The notes: generated from the letters alone by a model not told the origin. A stretch of DNA of 39,953 bases from Verrucomicrobiia bacterium (GCA_030038175.1 JASHPN010000197.1:1-39953); one strand, 5' to 3'; shown: positions 15,960-24,357, counted from the first letter of the stretch. Numbers and translations: made by a program.

Positions 15960-17354
15960 TTATTTTGCCCCCGTTCCACGGAGAACGGCGGGAATGGTCA
16001 GCAGCAGAATTTTGAAATCAAGCCACAGCGACCAGTTGTCAATGTATTCAAGATCAAGCCGCACCCAGTCCTTGAAATCGAAGATTTGATTTCGTCCGCC
16101 CACCTGCCAGAGGCAGGTCAATCCGGGCTTGACGCTCAGGCGCCGGCGATGCGCCAGGTCGCTGAACCGCTTGACCTCGTCCACTGGGAGCGGGCGCGGG
16201 CCGACCAGGCTCATCTCTCCGCGCAGGACGTTCCACAGTTGCGGCAGTTCGTCCAGGCTGTATTTGCGAAGAAATTTTCCGGCCGGCGTGACGCGCGGGT
16301 CCTCGGTCAGCTTGAAAACCGGCCCGCGCATCTCGTTCATCATTTCAAGCTCGTGCCGGTACTGTTCCGCGTTGGTCACCATTGTGCGGAACTTGTAAAG
16401 CGTGAAGGGCCGCCCATTTTGGCCCGAGCGTTGTTGCTTGAAAAAAACCGGCCCGCGCGAGGTCAGTTTGATGATGATCGCAACCAGCGGGAACAACCAG
16501 GAACCGATCAAAACCAGTCCCAATACTGAACCGAAGAAATCCATCAATTGTTTAAGGATGCTGTGCCAGGACGATTCAGGCGTGGTTCGGAATACCAAAA
16601 GAGGCCGGCCGTGCATTTCATCAATGCTCGTGCGGGAAATTTGGGTGGCAAAAAAGTCAGCCATGAGCCACACCTCCACTCCTTCGAGTTCGCAGGTCTT
16701 AATGACGTTTTCAACCTGTTCGAAGTAAGTATGGCGCGCGCCCAGGATGACCCCATAAACCGAATGCTCGTGCAACAATTGAATCAGTTCGCCGCCCTTC
16801 AATCCGTGCAAGTCCATTTCGGCCACGATTTCGATGCTGTCGTCGCCTGACATCTGGACTTCGTGCCGAATCCGCGCCGTTTCCTTGTCCGTGCCGGCGA
16901 CAATGAACCGGCGCCGGTATTGCATTTGCGCCATCTTGCTTCTCAGAAAGATGCGCAATAGTTCTTCCTTCGCCCAAAGCCCGAAGAAACCGATGGCGCC
17001 AAAGGCCACCATAAAGGCGCGGGCCACCTGCAAATGAAAGACATAAGCGACCAGCACCAGGCCGACGGTCAGCAATACGCAGCCTTTGAAAAGCGGCCAT
17101 ACCGTCACCAGGCGCGGCGATAACGGTGTGCGCATATAAAACCCCTGTGATTCCAAAACCAGCGGAGCGCTGGTGACCACCAGAAACAGCAGGACCGCGA
17201 TGTCTCCGGCCGAGGCCGGAGGCGGGGCTCCCAGCACCGCAATCACACGCGGGTCGGCCCGAAAAAGATAGCTGAGCAAAAAACTTGAGGCGAAAATGCA
17301 CGCGTCCGCAAGCTGGTGAATTTGCGTTCGAATTTGTTGGTCGCGTCGCAGCAT
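15960..17354 (-). CDS. Exopolysaccharide polyprenyl glycosylphosphotransferase
   Basis: This 464-residue membrane enzyme transfers a sugar-1-phosphate from a UDP-sugar to undecaprenyl phosphate, the priming step of exopolysaccharide synthesis. It has about four N-terminal helices in residues 15-125, a nucleotide-binding-like middle domain (RRRFIVAGTDKETARI), another helix (FFGSVLGLVLIGSWLFPLVAIIIKL), and the cytoplasmic catalytic bacterial sugar transferase domain. That domain shows GPVFFKQQRSGQNGRPFTLYKFRTM, KLTEDPRVTPAGKFLRKYSLDELPQLWNVLRGEMSLVGPRP in consecutive stretches, and KPGLTCLWQVGGRN. The start at 17354 lies one base after the EpsI stop, so it is probably translationally coupled; an earlier in-frame start would overlap that gene. 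In other bacteria exosortase loci are often linked to this enzyme type. Confidence 0.9.
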   Translation of the reverse strand: MLRRDQQIRTQIHQLADACIFASSFLLSYLFRADPRVIAVLGAPPPASAGDIAVLLFLVVTSAPLVLESQGFYMRTPLSPRLVTVWPLFKGCVLLTVGLVLVAYVFHLQVARAFMVAFGAIGFFGLWAKEELLRIFLRSKMAQMQYRRRFIVAGTDKETARIRHEVQMSGDDSIEIVAEMDLHGLKGGELIQLLHEHSVYGVILGARHTYFEQVENVIKTCELEGVEVWLMADFFATQISRTSIDEMHGRPLLVFRTTPESSWHSILKQLMDFFGSVLGLVLIGSWLFPLVAIIIKLTSRGPVFFKQQRSGQNGRPFTLYKFRTMVTNAEQYRHELEMMNEMRGPVFKLTEDPRVTPAGKFLRKYSLDELPQLWNVLRGEMSLVGPRPLPVDEVKRFSDLAHRRRLSVKPGLTCLWQVGGRNQIFDFKDWVRLDLEYIDNWSLWLDFKILLLTIPAVLRGTGAK

Positions 17355-17355
17355 T

Positions 17356-18069
17356 TTATTTATTTTCCGGCGGCAATTCAAAGGCCGGGACCTGCGCGGC
17401 CAGGAACGCTTGCATCCTTTCAAAGGTGGCGTCTTCCTGCCCCGGTTCGCATGGGGACCAATACGACAGGTAGGCCCAGCGTTCGAGTTGCCCGGTGCGA
17501 AACAAATCCAGCGTCATCCGTTCCAACATTTTATCGTGGTCGGCGGTTTCCTGATTATGCGCGGCATACCAAAAAACATAAACGCCGGCGTATATTTGGT
17601 TTTGGCCATCGGCCTGCTGGACCGTCTGGCTTACTTTCCACTCCGCCACTTCAAGCGGATAAGGAGGATGGTCATTGATGGGTATATTCACAACCTTCTT
17701 TTGGCCAATGCTCCAGCCCTGGCCGGGCATGCAATATTCCGGGCGATGAATGCTGGTGCGATCCGTCCCCATCAAAATGGCCGCCGATTGGATCCTGAAG
17801 CCGTCAGGAGCTGTGTACATCCTCTCCGCGTAACTGGTGTCGGCCGGCAAATACCCCGAAACCAGTTCCGGCTCCGGAACGTTGGTGGAACTAAAATCCA
17901 GGACCCGCTCCGGCAGGGCGATCTTCATCATGATGGTGCCCGGAATCGGGGTGGCGCGGAGACCGGGCGGGCCAAGTTTTTGGTTCGAGCGCAACCATGC
18001 CAGCGCTCCGGCGGTTCCGCCAATCAGCAATAATGCCACCAGGAAAATGAACCATTTTTGGCCCTTCAT
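17356..18069 (-). CDS. Exosortase-associated EpsI-family protein
   Basis: The 237-residue protein has one N-terminal membrane anchor (FIFLVALLLIGGTAGALAWL) and an extracytoplasmic domain. The family's hallmark is the segment TSIHRPEYCMPGQGWSIG, where the His-Pro-Glu-x-Cys and Gly-Trp are conserved. YAGVYVFWY and WSPCEPG come later. EpsI proteins (DUF3485) are encoded beside or fused to exosortases and are linked to exopolysaccharide/PEP-CTERM processing; their exact biochemical job is not known. The ATG overlaps the exosortase stop by four bases (ATGA), and the next gene starts one base after its own stop, so the three form one tightly coupled unit. Confidence 0.9.
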   Translation of the reverse strand: MKGQKWFIFLVALLLIGGTAGALAWLRSNQKLGPPGLRATPIPGTIMMKIALPERVLDFSSTNVPEPELVSGYLPADTSYAERMYTAPDGFRIQSAAILMGTDRTSIHRPEYCMPGQGWSIGQKKVVNIPINDHPPYPLEVAEWKVSQTVQQADGQNQIYAGVYVFWYAAHNQETADHDKMLERMTLDLFRTGQLERWAYLSYWSPCEPGQEDATFERMQAFLAAQVPAFELPPENK

Positions 18070-19019
18070 ATTTCCTGCTCCTTTTGTTCCGGCGTTTCCA
18101 TCCAGCGCCCAATCAGCAGCAAACCAACAAACGCCGGCACATACGGCATCAGGCTGGCAAGCGTGCTGTCATGGACGGAGTTGCCCCATGATTGGCCGCC
18201 GATCGTGGCGGCTACAATGACCATCAGCAGCCGCAGAAGGTTTCCCAGGACTGCGAAAGGCAGCGCCAGCGCCATGAAAAACAGGCGTTTCCAGCCCTCC
18301 CGAAACGTGAGAAAGCCATAAACCGTTGCCAGGAGAAAATTTGCGATCAGGCTGCGAATCCCGCTGCACGCCGGCGCGACGTCGTATTGAAAGTTCCCGG
18401 AAGGATCCATTAATTGAGTTCCGATCCGAATCACGTCTATTCCAAAAAGATGCGCAACCATTTCGACCAACCGGCTGACCAACAGCCGCAGGGGAAACGT
18501 AATAACGGTGGCATGTGTGCCCAGCGGAATCGAGAAGATGAACAAAAAAAACGGAAACGAACTTTTCAGCAGCCATTTCGGTCCCCAGGCCAGGCCCATT
18601 AACCCGTAGATCCCGATAAACATCGCCAGAATCGAAAATTGCGGTAATTGAAGCATCGAAGACAAGAGCTGCAGCGCCATGCCCACAATTAAAATCAGCA
18701 GCCCCGGACGCCAGATTTGCAGCGGCGATTCCAGCAGTTCATGGCGTTTCCACCAAAAAAGACCCAGGACCAAAAATGGAATGAGGTTGCCATGGCCGTC
18801 GTCCGTCGCGGCGTTGGGAGTGTTATAACACGAATACATCCACGAAAACAGGGAGGGGGTATGGACATAGCCAAATACGGAATTGCCCAGAAACTGGAAC
18901 AGCAAAAGCCACGCCGCCAGCAGGGCAAAGAAGAATGTCTTGTTCGGCAACCGCTGCCAGCAATCCGCGGTATCGCGCCAAAATTCCCCGGCGGTTCTGA
19001 TTCGTGATTTTCCGTTCAT
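18066..19019 (-). CDS. Exosortase (PEP-CTERM transpeptidase family)
   Basis: The 317-residue protein has about eight transmembrane helices. Three conserved residues sit at the expected membrane faces: Cys218 in APACSGIRSL, Arg263 in LGNLLRLLMV and His283 in GNSVHDSTL. This Cys-Arg-His set defines exosortases and archaeosortases, which cleave C-terminal sorting signals and probably transfer the protein to a surface molecule. The N-terminal DDGHGNLIPFLVLGLFWWKR matches the conserved region between the first helices. A recognisable substrate is encoded in the same window (PEP-CTERM protein, 31454-32068). It is the first gene of the exosortase-EpsI-glycosylphosphotransferase unit. I do not assign an Xrt subtype. 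Confidence 0.92.
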   Translation of the reverse strand: MNGKSRIRTAGEFWRDTADCWQRLPNKTFFFALLAAWLLLFQFLGNSVFGYVHTPSLFSWMYSCYNTPNAATDDGHGNLIPFLVLGLFWWKRHELLESPLQIWRPGLLILIVGMALQLLSSMLQLPQFSILAMFIGIYGLMGLAWGPKWLLKSSFPFFLFIFSIPLGTHATVITFPLRLLVSRLVEMVAHLFGIDVIRIGTQLMDPSGNFQYDVAPACSGIRSLIANFLLATVYGFLTFREGWKRLFFMALALPFAVLGNLLRLLMVIVAATIGGQSWGNSVHDSTLASLMPYVPAFVGLLLIGRWMETPEQKEQEI

Positions 19020-19114
19020 TTACGTGCCCGTCCAGCCTTTAGAATGCCAAAACGATAAAATTACTCAAACAAAATCGTCTTGCATTGCCGAGCCCTCGAT
19101 AAGGGCCGCTCTGA

Positions 19115-20452
19115 TTAAAGCTTTAATGCTTCGTCAAGGGCCGCCAGCACAAAATCCGCGTCCGCGCCGGTGATGCACATGGGGGGGGCGAACCGTATCG
19201 TTTGGCCCCAAAGGCCGCCCTTGCCCAGGAGCAGGCCCAGTTCACGCGCCTTTTCCACTACCTGGGCGCATTCCACGGATGCCGGCGCCTTCGTCGCGCG
19301 GTCCCTGACCAGTTCAATTCCCAACATCAACCCCTGCCCGCGTACGTCGCCGATCATTTTGTGCTTTTCCTTTAACCGGCTCAAACCCGTGAGAATCGCG
19401 CTGCCCTGTTTGAGGGCGTTCTCCTGAAGCTTTTCTCGTTCGATGACTTCGAGAACTGCTTTTCCGATCGCGCTGGCTATCGGATTTCCCCCGAACGTGT
19501 TGAAATGAACTTTGCCGGTGAGGGCCTGGGCAATTTTGGGAGTGGTCACCACCGCGGCAAGCGGGTAGCCGTTGCCGATGCCCTTGGCCATCGTCACGAT
19601 GTCCGGCACGACCCCCTGCAATTCAAAGCCCCAAAAATGACGGCCCAGGCGCCCAAAACCGGTTTGGACTTCGTCGGCAATGCAGACGCCGCCCGCCGCC
19701 CGCACGTGTTCATATACCTGTTTTAAATAACCGTCCGGATATTCCACCACCCCGCCTACGCCCTGAATGCTTTCAGCGATAAACGCGGCCAATTTTCCCG
19801 GAGTGCCTGTTTCAATCAGATTCTTCACATCGTCGGCGTATTTTTTTCCGGCGGCGGCGTCATCGTACCCAAACGGGCCGCGATACGGATACGGCGCCAG
19901 CGCGTGATGCACTCCGAAACTGTGCGGCACGTTGTATTTCCAGGCGCTGTGCGCGGTCAAGCCCATGCCCGAAGCGTTGCCGCCCGAATATCCGTTGCGC
20001 AACGCAATGACATCGTAATTGCCCGTGGCCGCCCGCGCCATGAGCAGCGCCAGGTCATTCGCTTCCGAACCGGAATTGACGAAATAGCAGATCTTCAGGT
20101 CACCCGGCATTTTCGAGGCGAGCTTTTCCGCGTATAACGCCACGTTCGGATGCAGGTAGATCGTAGTGGAGTGCTGGAGAATTTCGTTCTGTTGATTCGC
20201 CGCGGCCACCACGTCGGGATGGCAATGCCCGACGCTCACGGTGACAATTCCGCCCAAACCGTCCAGATAGCGCCTGCCGGTTTCGTCCCAGACATATTGC
20301 CTCGCGCCTTCGACCAGCATGAGCGGTTTCTGGTAATAGAGAAAAATCGCCGGATTGAGGAACTGCCGGCGCGTGGCAAGAACTTCGGATGCGGAGGGTC
20401 CCCCATATTTTCGGGGGCGATGTTTGCAGGGCGGCAACGGAACGGTTTTCAT
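19115..20452 (-). CDS. Class III PLP-dependent aminotransferase, AGXT2-like
   Basis: This 445-residue enzyme has the class III fold signatures. [18 protein letters not shown] is the phosphate-binding region, [19 protein letters not shown] holds the cofactor-contacting Asp260, and [18 protein letters not shown] holds the Schiff-base Lys290. [13 protein letters not shown] and the C-terminal MLGIELVRD complete the domain. Overall it resembles the alanine-glyoxylate/beta-aminoisobutyrate aminotransferase (AGXT2) group rather than ornithine or glutamate-semialdehyde enzymes. The amino donor cannot be fixed by eye. It is cytoplasmic and has no obvious partner: the exosortase gene is 95 bases downstream on the same strand and the flagellin gene is divergent. 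An ordinary metabolic gene. Confidence 0.88.
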   Translation of the reverse strand: MKTVPLPPCKHRPRKYGGPSASEVLATRRQFLNPAIFLYYQKPLMLVEGARQYVWDETGRRYLDGLGGIVTVSVGHCHPDVVAAANQQNEILQHSTTIYLHPNVALYAEKLASKMPGDLKICYFVNSGSEANDLALLMARAATGNYDVIALRNGYSGGNASGMGLTAHSAWKYNVPHSFGVHHALAPYPYRGPFGYDDAAAGKKYADDVKNLIETGTPGKLAAFIAESIQGVGGVVEYPDGYLKQVYEHVRAAGGVCIADEVQTGFGRLGRHFWGFELQGVVPDIVTMAKGIGNGYPLAAVVTTPKIAQALTGKVHFNTFGGNPIASAIGKAVLEVIEREKLQENALKQGSAILTGLSRLKEKHKMIGDVRGQGLMLGIELVRDRATKAPASVECAQVVEKARELGLLLGKGGLWGQTIRFAPPMCITGADADFVLAALDEALKL

Positions 20453-20595
20453 GATCGGTATCTTCGACAGCCAGCCGGTTTAATTCGTTCTTTAACAGTC
20501 TTTCAAACGGACAAAATACGCGCAAAGCGGCCAAAAGCGAAGAAAATTCAGGGATGCCCAAACCGCCATTACTCCAAATAAACCGAAAAAAACAT

Positions 20596-20622
20596 TTAAG
20601 GGGTATTGGTTTATTCCGATAG
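20596..20622 (+). promoter_or_regulatory. Candidate sigma-28 (FliA) promoter of flagellin
   Basis: TTAAGGGG, eleven bases, then TCCGATAG. Compared with the enterobacterial flagellar consensus TAAAGTTT-N11-GCCGATAA, six of eight -10 positions match and the spacing is exact, but the -35 part is weak. It lies 142 bases ahead of the flagellin ATG in the 312-base divergent gap 20453-20764, which holds no gene. It would leave a long leader. Confidence 0.4.
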
Positions 20623-20643
20623 CAGTGATGTTAAATCATGGTG

Positions 20644-20756
20644 GCCGGCCGCCATAAAGAGCCGGCAGGGATAATGATGCGCCTCCCGTAAAATGGCGTG
20701 TCCGCAGCATGGATGCTGCGCAAAAACAATGCCCCAAAAGGGCGACTCACGGAAAG
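20644..20756 (+). promoter_or_regulatory. Structured flagellin 5' leader with CsrA-type GGA sites
   Basis: Three consecutive hairpins can form in the untranslated leader. GCCGGC pairs with GCCGGC (20644-20666); CGCAGCA-TGGA-TGCTGCG is a seven-pair stem at 20703-20720; and GCCC-CAAAA-GGGC lies at 20731-20743. The middle one presents GGA in its loop, within AUGGAUG, and a second GGA lies at the ribosome site ACGGAAAGAG about ten bases before the ATG. GGA in a hairpin loop plus GGA at the ribosome site is how CsrA represses flagellin (hag) in Bacillus. No csrA or fliW gene is in this window, so this is a candidate. Confidence 0.45.
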
Positions 20757-20764
20757 AGTTATAT

Positions 20765-21574
20765 ATGAATGGAATGGTAATCAATACAAACCTATCAGCA
20801 GAAACAACGGCCCAATATTTGGAGCAGTCCAGCCAGATGTTGAGCACTTCGCTGGCGCAATTGTCCTCTGGTTCGAAGATCACTTCGCCCTCGGATGATA
20901 GCGCGGGCCTGGCAGTCTCGATGAGCCTGGTGGCTCAGGAAGGAGAAAACACCGCGGCGGGCAATAATATTTCCGACGCGCTGTCGTTCAATCAGACCCA
21001 GGACGGATACCTTCAGCAGGTTTCATCGGCGCTGGATCGCATGAGCGAACTCGCCGTTCAGGCGCAGGACGTCACCAAATCAAGCTCGGATGTTCAACTC
21101 TATCAAAACGAGTTCAGTTCCCTGGCCAGTTATATCAACAGTGTATCCGAGGAGAGCTTCAACGGGGTCAGCCTCTTCAATGGAACGAATCTCAATATAA
21201 CGATAGATTCCAGCGGGAACACGTTCACGATGGACGGGATCGACTTGACGGGCACGACCTTTACAACACTCTCGAGCGCCAGTCTGACAAGCAGCCCCTC
21301 GGAGGCCTTGACGGACGTTACCAACGCCATCAACACGTTGGCGGCGGATACCGGCACGATTGGCACGAGCGAAGAGACGCTGAACGATTACAGCAATCAA
21401 TTGACGACGTTGAATAACAACCTCTCGGCAGCCAACAGTACGATAATGGACGTGGATGTGGCCACGGCGAGCACCCAATACGCCCAGGCAAACATCCTGG
21501 TCCAGTCCGGCACGGCGATGCTGGCGCAGGCCAATGCCCTGCCTGATATGGCGCTCAAACTCATCACTGGTTAA
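20765..21574 (+). CDS. fliC: Flagellin
   Basis: The 269-residue product is a short flagellin made almost only of the conserved D0/D1 ends. The N-terminus MNGMVINTNLSAETTAQYLEQSSQ leads into LAQLSSGSKITSPSDDSAGLAVS, the flagellin_N hallmark. The C-terminus has STIMDVDVATASTQYAQANILVQSGTAMLAQANALPDMALKL in successive stretches, the flagellin_C helix. The central surface-exposed D2/D3 part is reduced to about 60 Thr/Ser-rich residues, possible glycosylation targets. I chose ATG 20765 because it gives the family N-terminus and has GGAAAGAG upstream; the frame also extends 24 codons further up. It is exported by the flagellar type III system and is the first of the late-flagellar genes here, with fliD and fliS downstream. 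Confidence 0.93.
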   Translation: MNGMVINTNLSAETTAQYLEQSSQMLSTSLAQLSSGSKITSPSDDSAGLAVSMSLVAQEGENTAAGNNISDALSFNQTQDGYLQQVSSALDRMSELAVQAQDVTKSSSDVQLYQNEFSSLASYINSVSEESFNGVSLFNGTNLNITIDSSGNTFTMDGIDLTGTTFTTLSSASLTSSPSEALTDVTNAINTLAADTGTIGTSEETLNDYSNQLTTLNNNLSAANSTIMDVDVATASTQYAQANILVQSGTAMLAQANALPDMALKLITG

Positions 21575-21610
21575 CCAGTAGAGTTGGAGTTGTTCGATTG
21601 GTGATGACGT

Positions 21611-21638
21611 CTCGGACGGCGCGCAAGCGCCGTCCGAG
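21611..21638 (+). terminator. Strong hairpin between flagellin and fliD
   Basis: CTCGGACGGCGC-GCAA-GCGCCGTCCGAG is a perfect twelve-pair stem closed by a GNRA tetraloop (GCAA). Only CTTTGGTT follows, so the T-tract is poor. It could end most flagellin transcripts, protect the 3' end of an abundant mRNA, or do both while allowing some read-through into fliD. Confidence 0.7.
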
Positions 21639-21703
21639 CTTTGGTTATAAAAAGGGACAACCAGACGGCAGCGGTTTAGACGAACGCACAAACAGCGAAC
21701 AAA

Positions 21704-23545
21704 ATGTCCAGCTCCATAAGCAGCAGCACCGGTTCATTGTTGTCGAACATCCTGTCCTCGGGGGCGTTGCCAACCGTTGATGATACGAACAATAGCAATT
21801 CGACCGACCTGGCCATCGCGGGCGTCGCTTCGGGCCTGGACTGGCAAACCATAGTGCAGGAACTTGGGGAGGCGGAAGCCGCGCCGGAAACGCAATGGGA
21901 ACAGCAACAGAGCACCATTAACTCCCAAAACGCTGCGTACGGCACGATTTCAAGCGACCTCAGCACGCTGCAGACAGACATCCAGGACCTGCAAAATACC
22001 AGCCTCTATCAAAGTACTTCAGTCCAGTCTTCCAATTCAGATACTGCCACGGCCACGACGACCACTGGCGCCGCTTTAGGCACCTACACCTTTGACATTT
22101 CGCAATTGGCCACGGCCGCGCAGCTTAACGGCGCCACGGGCATCAGCCAGCCGTTGAGCTCGAGCGGCAATTTAAACGACGTCACCGTCGGCACCGCGGG
22201 GTTTTCCACTCCCGTTACCGCCGGCACGTTTACGGTGGACGGCCAGCAAATCACTGTGTCCACGACTGAATCATTGCAGGACCTGTTCAATGCCATCGCA
22301 ACCGCCACCAATAACAATGTCACCGCCAGCTACAGCCCGTCCACGGACGAAATCACGCTCGCCAGCAGCGACGGCAGTGCGGTTGATCTCGGCAGCGCGG
22401 CGGACACCAGCAATTTCCTTCAGGTTGCGCAATTGTACGCGAATGGAACCGATTCCGTTACCAGCACTTCCGCGCTCGGCCACGTGCAGTTGGACGTGGG
22501 CATGTCAAATGCTGATTTGGCCACGGCGATTACCGACGGCGGCAACGGCCAGGGCGAGTTTACCATCAACGGCGTTGCGATTAATTATGACGCAAGCACC
22601 GACAGCATTCAGGACGTGCTCAATGAAATTAACAGTTCCTCCGCCGGTGTTACGGCGTCTTACGATTCCATAGACAACCGGTTCGTCCTGAGCAATAATA
22701 CAACCGGTGATTTGGGAATTTCTGTGCAGGATGTTACCGGAAATTTTCTCGCCGCCACGGGCCTTTCCAGCGGGACGCTCCAGAGCGGTCAAAACCTGGT
22801 CTATACCCTTAGCGACACTGCTCAAGCGGCCGGCGCTGATGCCCCGCAGTTGCAAAGCGAATCCAACACCATCACTTCCGCCAGTTCCAGCATCCAGGGG
22901 CTTTCGGTCACGGCCCTGCAGGCAGGAACCGTAACTATCAGTGTGACCAGCGACACCAGCGCGGTCAGCTCGGCCATTCAACAATTCGTCACCGATTATA
23001 ATACATTGCAGTCCTACATCAGCAGCGAGCAGGCGGTTACCACCTCTTCCACTGGATCGGTGACCCCCGGAACACTCACTGGCGACCAGACTTCAAGTCA
23101 ATTGGTCTCTGATCTGCGTTCGCTGGTGGATGCGGCTGTCCCGTCCTTGTCGGGAGATGCCGTCGGTATGCTGGCTGATCTGGGGATAACTTCAAATGGC
23201 CAAAATAACACGTTGTCGGTGGATACCACCACTCTGGACAGCACGGTGGCCGACAATCTCAATGACGTTGAATCGCTCTTTAATGATCCAACCAATGGCA
23301 TAGCAACGCAACTGAACAACTATATCACCAATGCCATTGGCACCAACGGAACAATAACAGACCACCAAACCAGCCTGACTCAACAAAGCGACAATATCAC
23401 CACGGAAATTTCCAACTTGAATTCCCAGATTTCGTCGAATGAGGCGCAATGGACCAGTGAATTTGAAGCGATGGAACAGGCTGAATCAACCACGAACCAG
23501 GAGCTGACCTACTTGTCCGAACAAGTCACCAACGGAACCCTTTGA
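21704..23545 (+). CDS. fliD: Flagellar filament cap protein (hook-associated protein 2)
   Basis: The 613-residue protein has the FliD layout. The N-terminal domain begins at LAIAGVASGLDWQTIVQELGEAEAAP and includes the coiled-coil heptads INSQNAAYGTISSDLSTLQTDIQDL. A Ser/Thr-rich variable middle follows. The FliD_C region contains QFVTDYNTLQSYISSEQAV, DLRSLVDAAV, LADLGIT and VESLFND. A final coiled coil (QISSNEAQWTSEFEAMEQAES) closes the protein. It caps the filament and folds incoming flagellin. The first 25 residues are an unusual Ser-rich extension before the conserved start. The next gene begins four bases after the stop. No sigma-28 site is visible in the 129-base gap before it, so it may depend on read-through past the flagellin hairpin. 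Confidence 0.92.
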   Translation: MSSSISSSTGSLLSNILSSGALPTVDDTNNSNSTDLAIAGVASGLDWQTIVQELGEAEAAPETQWEQQQSTINSQNAAYGTISSDLSTLQTDIQDLQNTSLYQSTSVQSSNSDTATATTTTGAALGTYTFDISQLATAAQLNGATGISQPLSSSGNLNDVTVGTAGFSTPVTAGTFTVDGQQITVSTTESLQDLFNAIATATNNNVTASYSPSTDEITLASSDGSAVDLGSAADTSNFLQVAQLYANGTDSVTSTSALGHVQLDVGMSNADLATAITDGGNGQGEFTINGVAINYDASTDSIQDVLNEINSSSAGVTASYDSIDNRFVLSNNTTGDLGISVQDVTGNFLAATGLSSGTLQSGQNLVYTLSDTAQAAGADAPQLQSESNTITSASSSIQGLSVTALQAGTVTISVTSDTSAVSSAIQQFVTDYNTLQSYISSEQAVTTSSTGSVTPGTLTGDQTSSQLVSDLRSLVDAAVPSLSGDAVGMLADLGITSNGQNNTLSVDTTTLDSTVADNLNDVESLFNDPTNGIATQLNNYITNAIGTNGTITDHQTSLTQQSDNITTEISNLNSQISSNEAQWTSEFEAMEQAESTTNQELTYLSEQVTNGTL

Positions 23546-23549
23546 TTTT

Positions 23550-24254
23550 ATGAAATCCTTGTTGTCTGCGTGGATCATTTCGCTCGGCCTGTTTTTCGGA
23601 GGATGGACCGCCTGGGCCGGCGACGCCGGCGCGTCTTCCCCAAATGTCTATCGGGCATCGCCACAATTGCCGCCGGAGCTTAGGCGGGTCGTGGTGCTGC
23701 CGCTGGCCTGCGATCAATTCGCCGGCACCGTGGCCGATGGCTGCCGGATGCTCGATCCGGTCTTAAACGCGGCCCTGGTCAAAACCAGCCGCTTTGAAGT
23801 GGTGGACGCCACGCCGGAAGAATTGCGCCGCTGCACCGGAAAAATGAGCTGGACCGGGGAAGAGGTTTTGCCCGCGGACTTTTTTGACGGTTTGAGAAAC
23901 GTCTATGGCTGCGATGCCGTGTTGTTTTGCCAATTGACTATATTTCGCCCCAGCGCGCCGCTTGCCGTGGGATGGCGGCTAAAACTTGCGGACGCCAAAA
24001 CCGGGAAAATTTTATGGGCGGCCGACGAAATTTTTGACGCCAGTAACCTCGAAGTGGCCAAAAGCGCGCAGCAATTTGAAAAACGCGACCAGCCTCACCA
24101 CGGTTTTGCTTTCGGCGTGTATTCCTTTTTTGCGTGGTGTATCAGCACCCCCACGCGGTCGGCTTTGGATGACCAATGGAAAGTTTTGCATTCACCGCGG
24201 TATTTTGGGCAGTTTTCCGCGGAACAAATCCTGCAAACGCTGCCTCAAAGATGA
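23550..24254 (+). CDS. Exported protein of unknown function, CsgG/FlgO-like fold suspected
   Basis: The 234-residue protein has a Sec signal (SAWIISLGLFFGGWTAWA, cleavage near AWA-GD) and no lipobox. The mature part begins RRVVVLPLACDQFAGTVADGCRML and continues with VLNAALVKTSRFEVVDATPEEL, YGCDAVLFCQLTIFRP and WRLKLADAKTGKILWAADEIFDAS. This order (VLPL strand, a helix followed by SRFEVV, then GCDAVLF, then DAxTGKILWA) recalls the anticodon-binding-like fold of CsgG/FlgO/LpoB-type envelope proteins. FlgO is an outer-membrane flagellar accessory protein in Vibrio. Coupling to fliD (four-base gap) suggests an envelope role in flagellar assembly, but the name is not secure. Six cysteines in the mature part could form disulfides. 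Confidence 0.5.
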   Translation: MKSLLSAWIISLGLFFGGWTAWAGDAGASSPNVYRASPQLPPELRRVVVLPLACDQFAGTVADGCRMLDPVLNAALVKTSRFEVVDATPEELRRCTGKMSWTGEEVLPADFFDGLRNVYGCDAVLFCQLTIFRPSAPLAVGWRLKLADAKTGKILWAADEIFDASNLEVAKSAQQFEKRDQPHHGFAFGVYSFFAWCISTPTRSALDDQWKVLHSPRYFGQFSAEQILQTLPQR

Positions 24255-24271
24255 GGTTCTTTACGGGTTAT

Positions 24272-24298
24272 TAAAGTAAAGCGCCGGTTTGCCGATAA
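24272..24298 (+). promoter_or_regulatory. Sigma-28 (FliA) promoter
   Basis: TAAAGTAA, eleven bases, then GCCGATAA. The -10 box matches the flagellar consensus at all eight positions, the -35 box at six of eight, and the N11 spacing is exact. It sits 60 bases ahead of the small FlgM-like gene and would drive that gene with fliS and the FliT-like gene. Confidence 0.85.
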
Positions 24299-24313
24299 TA
24301 AAGGCAAGCGGCG
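24282..24313 (+). repeat. Imperfect inverted repeat overlapping the sigma-28 promoter
   Basis: CGCCG-GT-TTGCC (24282-24293) pairs with GGCAA-G-CGGCG (24303-24313) around a nine-base loop. The -10 box lies in the arm and loop. It may be the transcript end of the upstream fliD unit, or simply restrict read-through into the promoter. Confidence 0.4.
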
Positions 24314-24357
24314 GATGTGATAAAAGTCTTTAGCTGTTTATTTGACGATAAAATTTT

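Noticed and set aside
19084-19114. GCCCT/AGGGC stem after the aminotransferase gene
   Set aside because: A five-pair stem with the T-rich stretch more than 15 bases away on the minus strand; not convincing as an intrinsic terminator.
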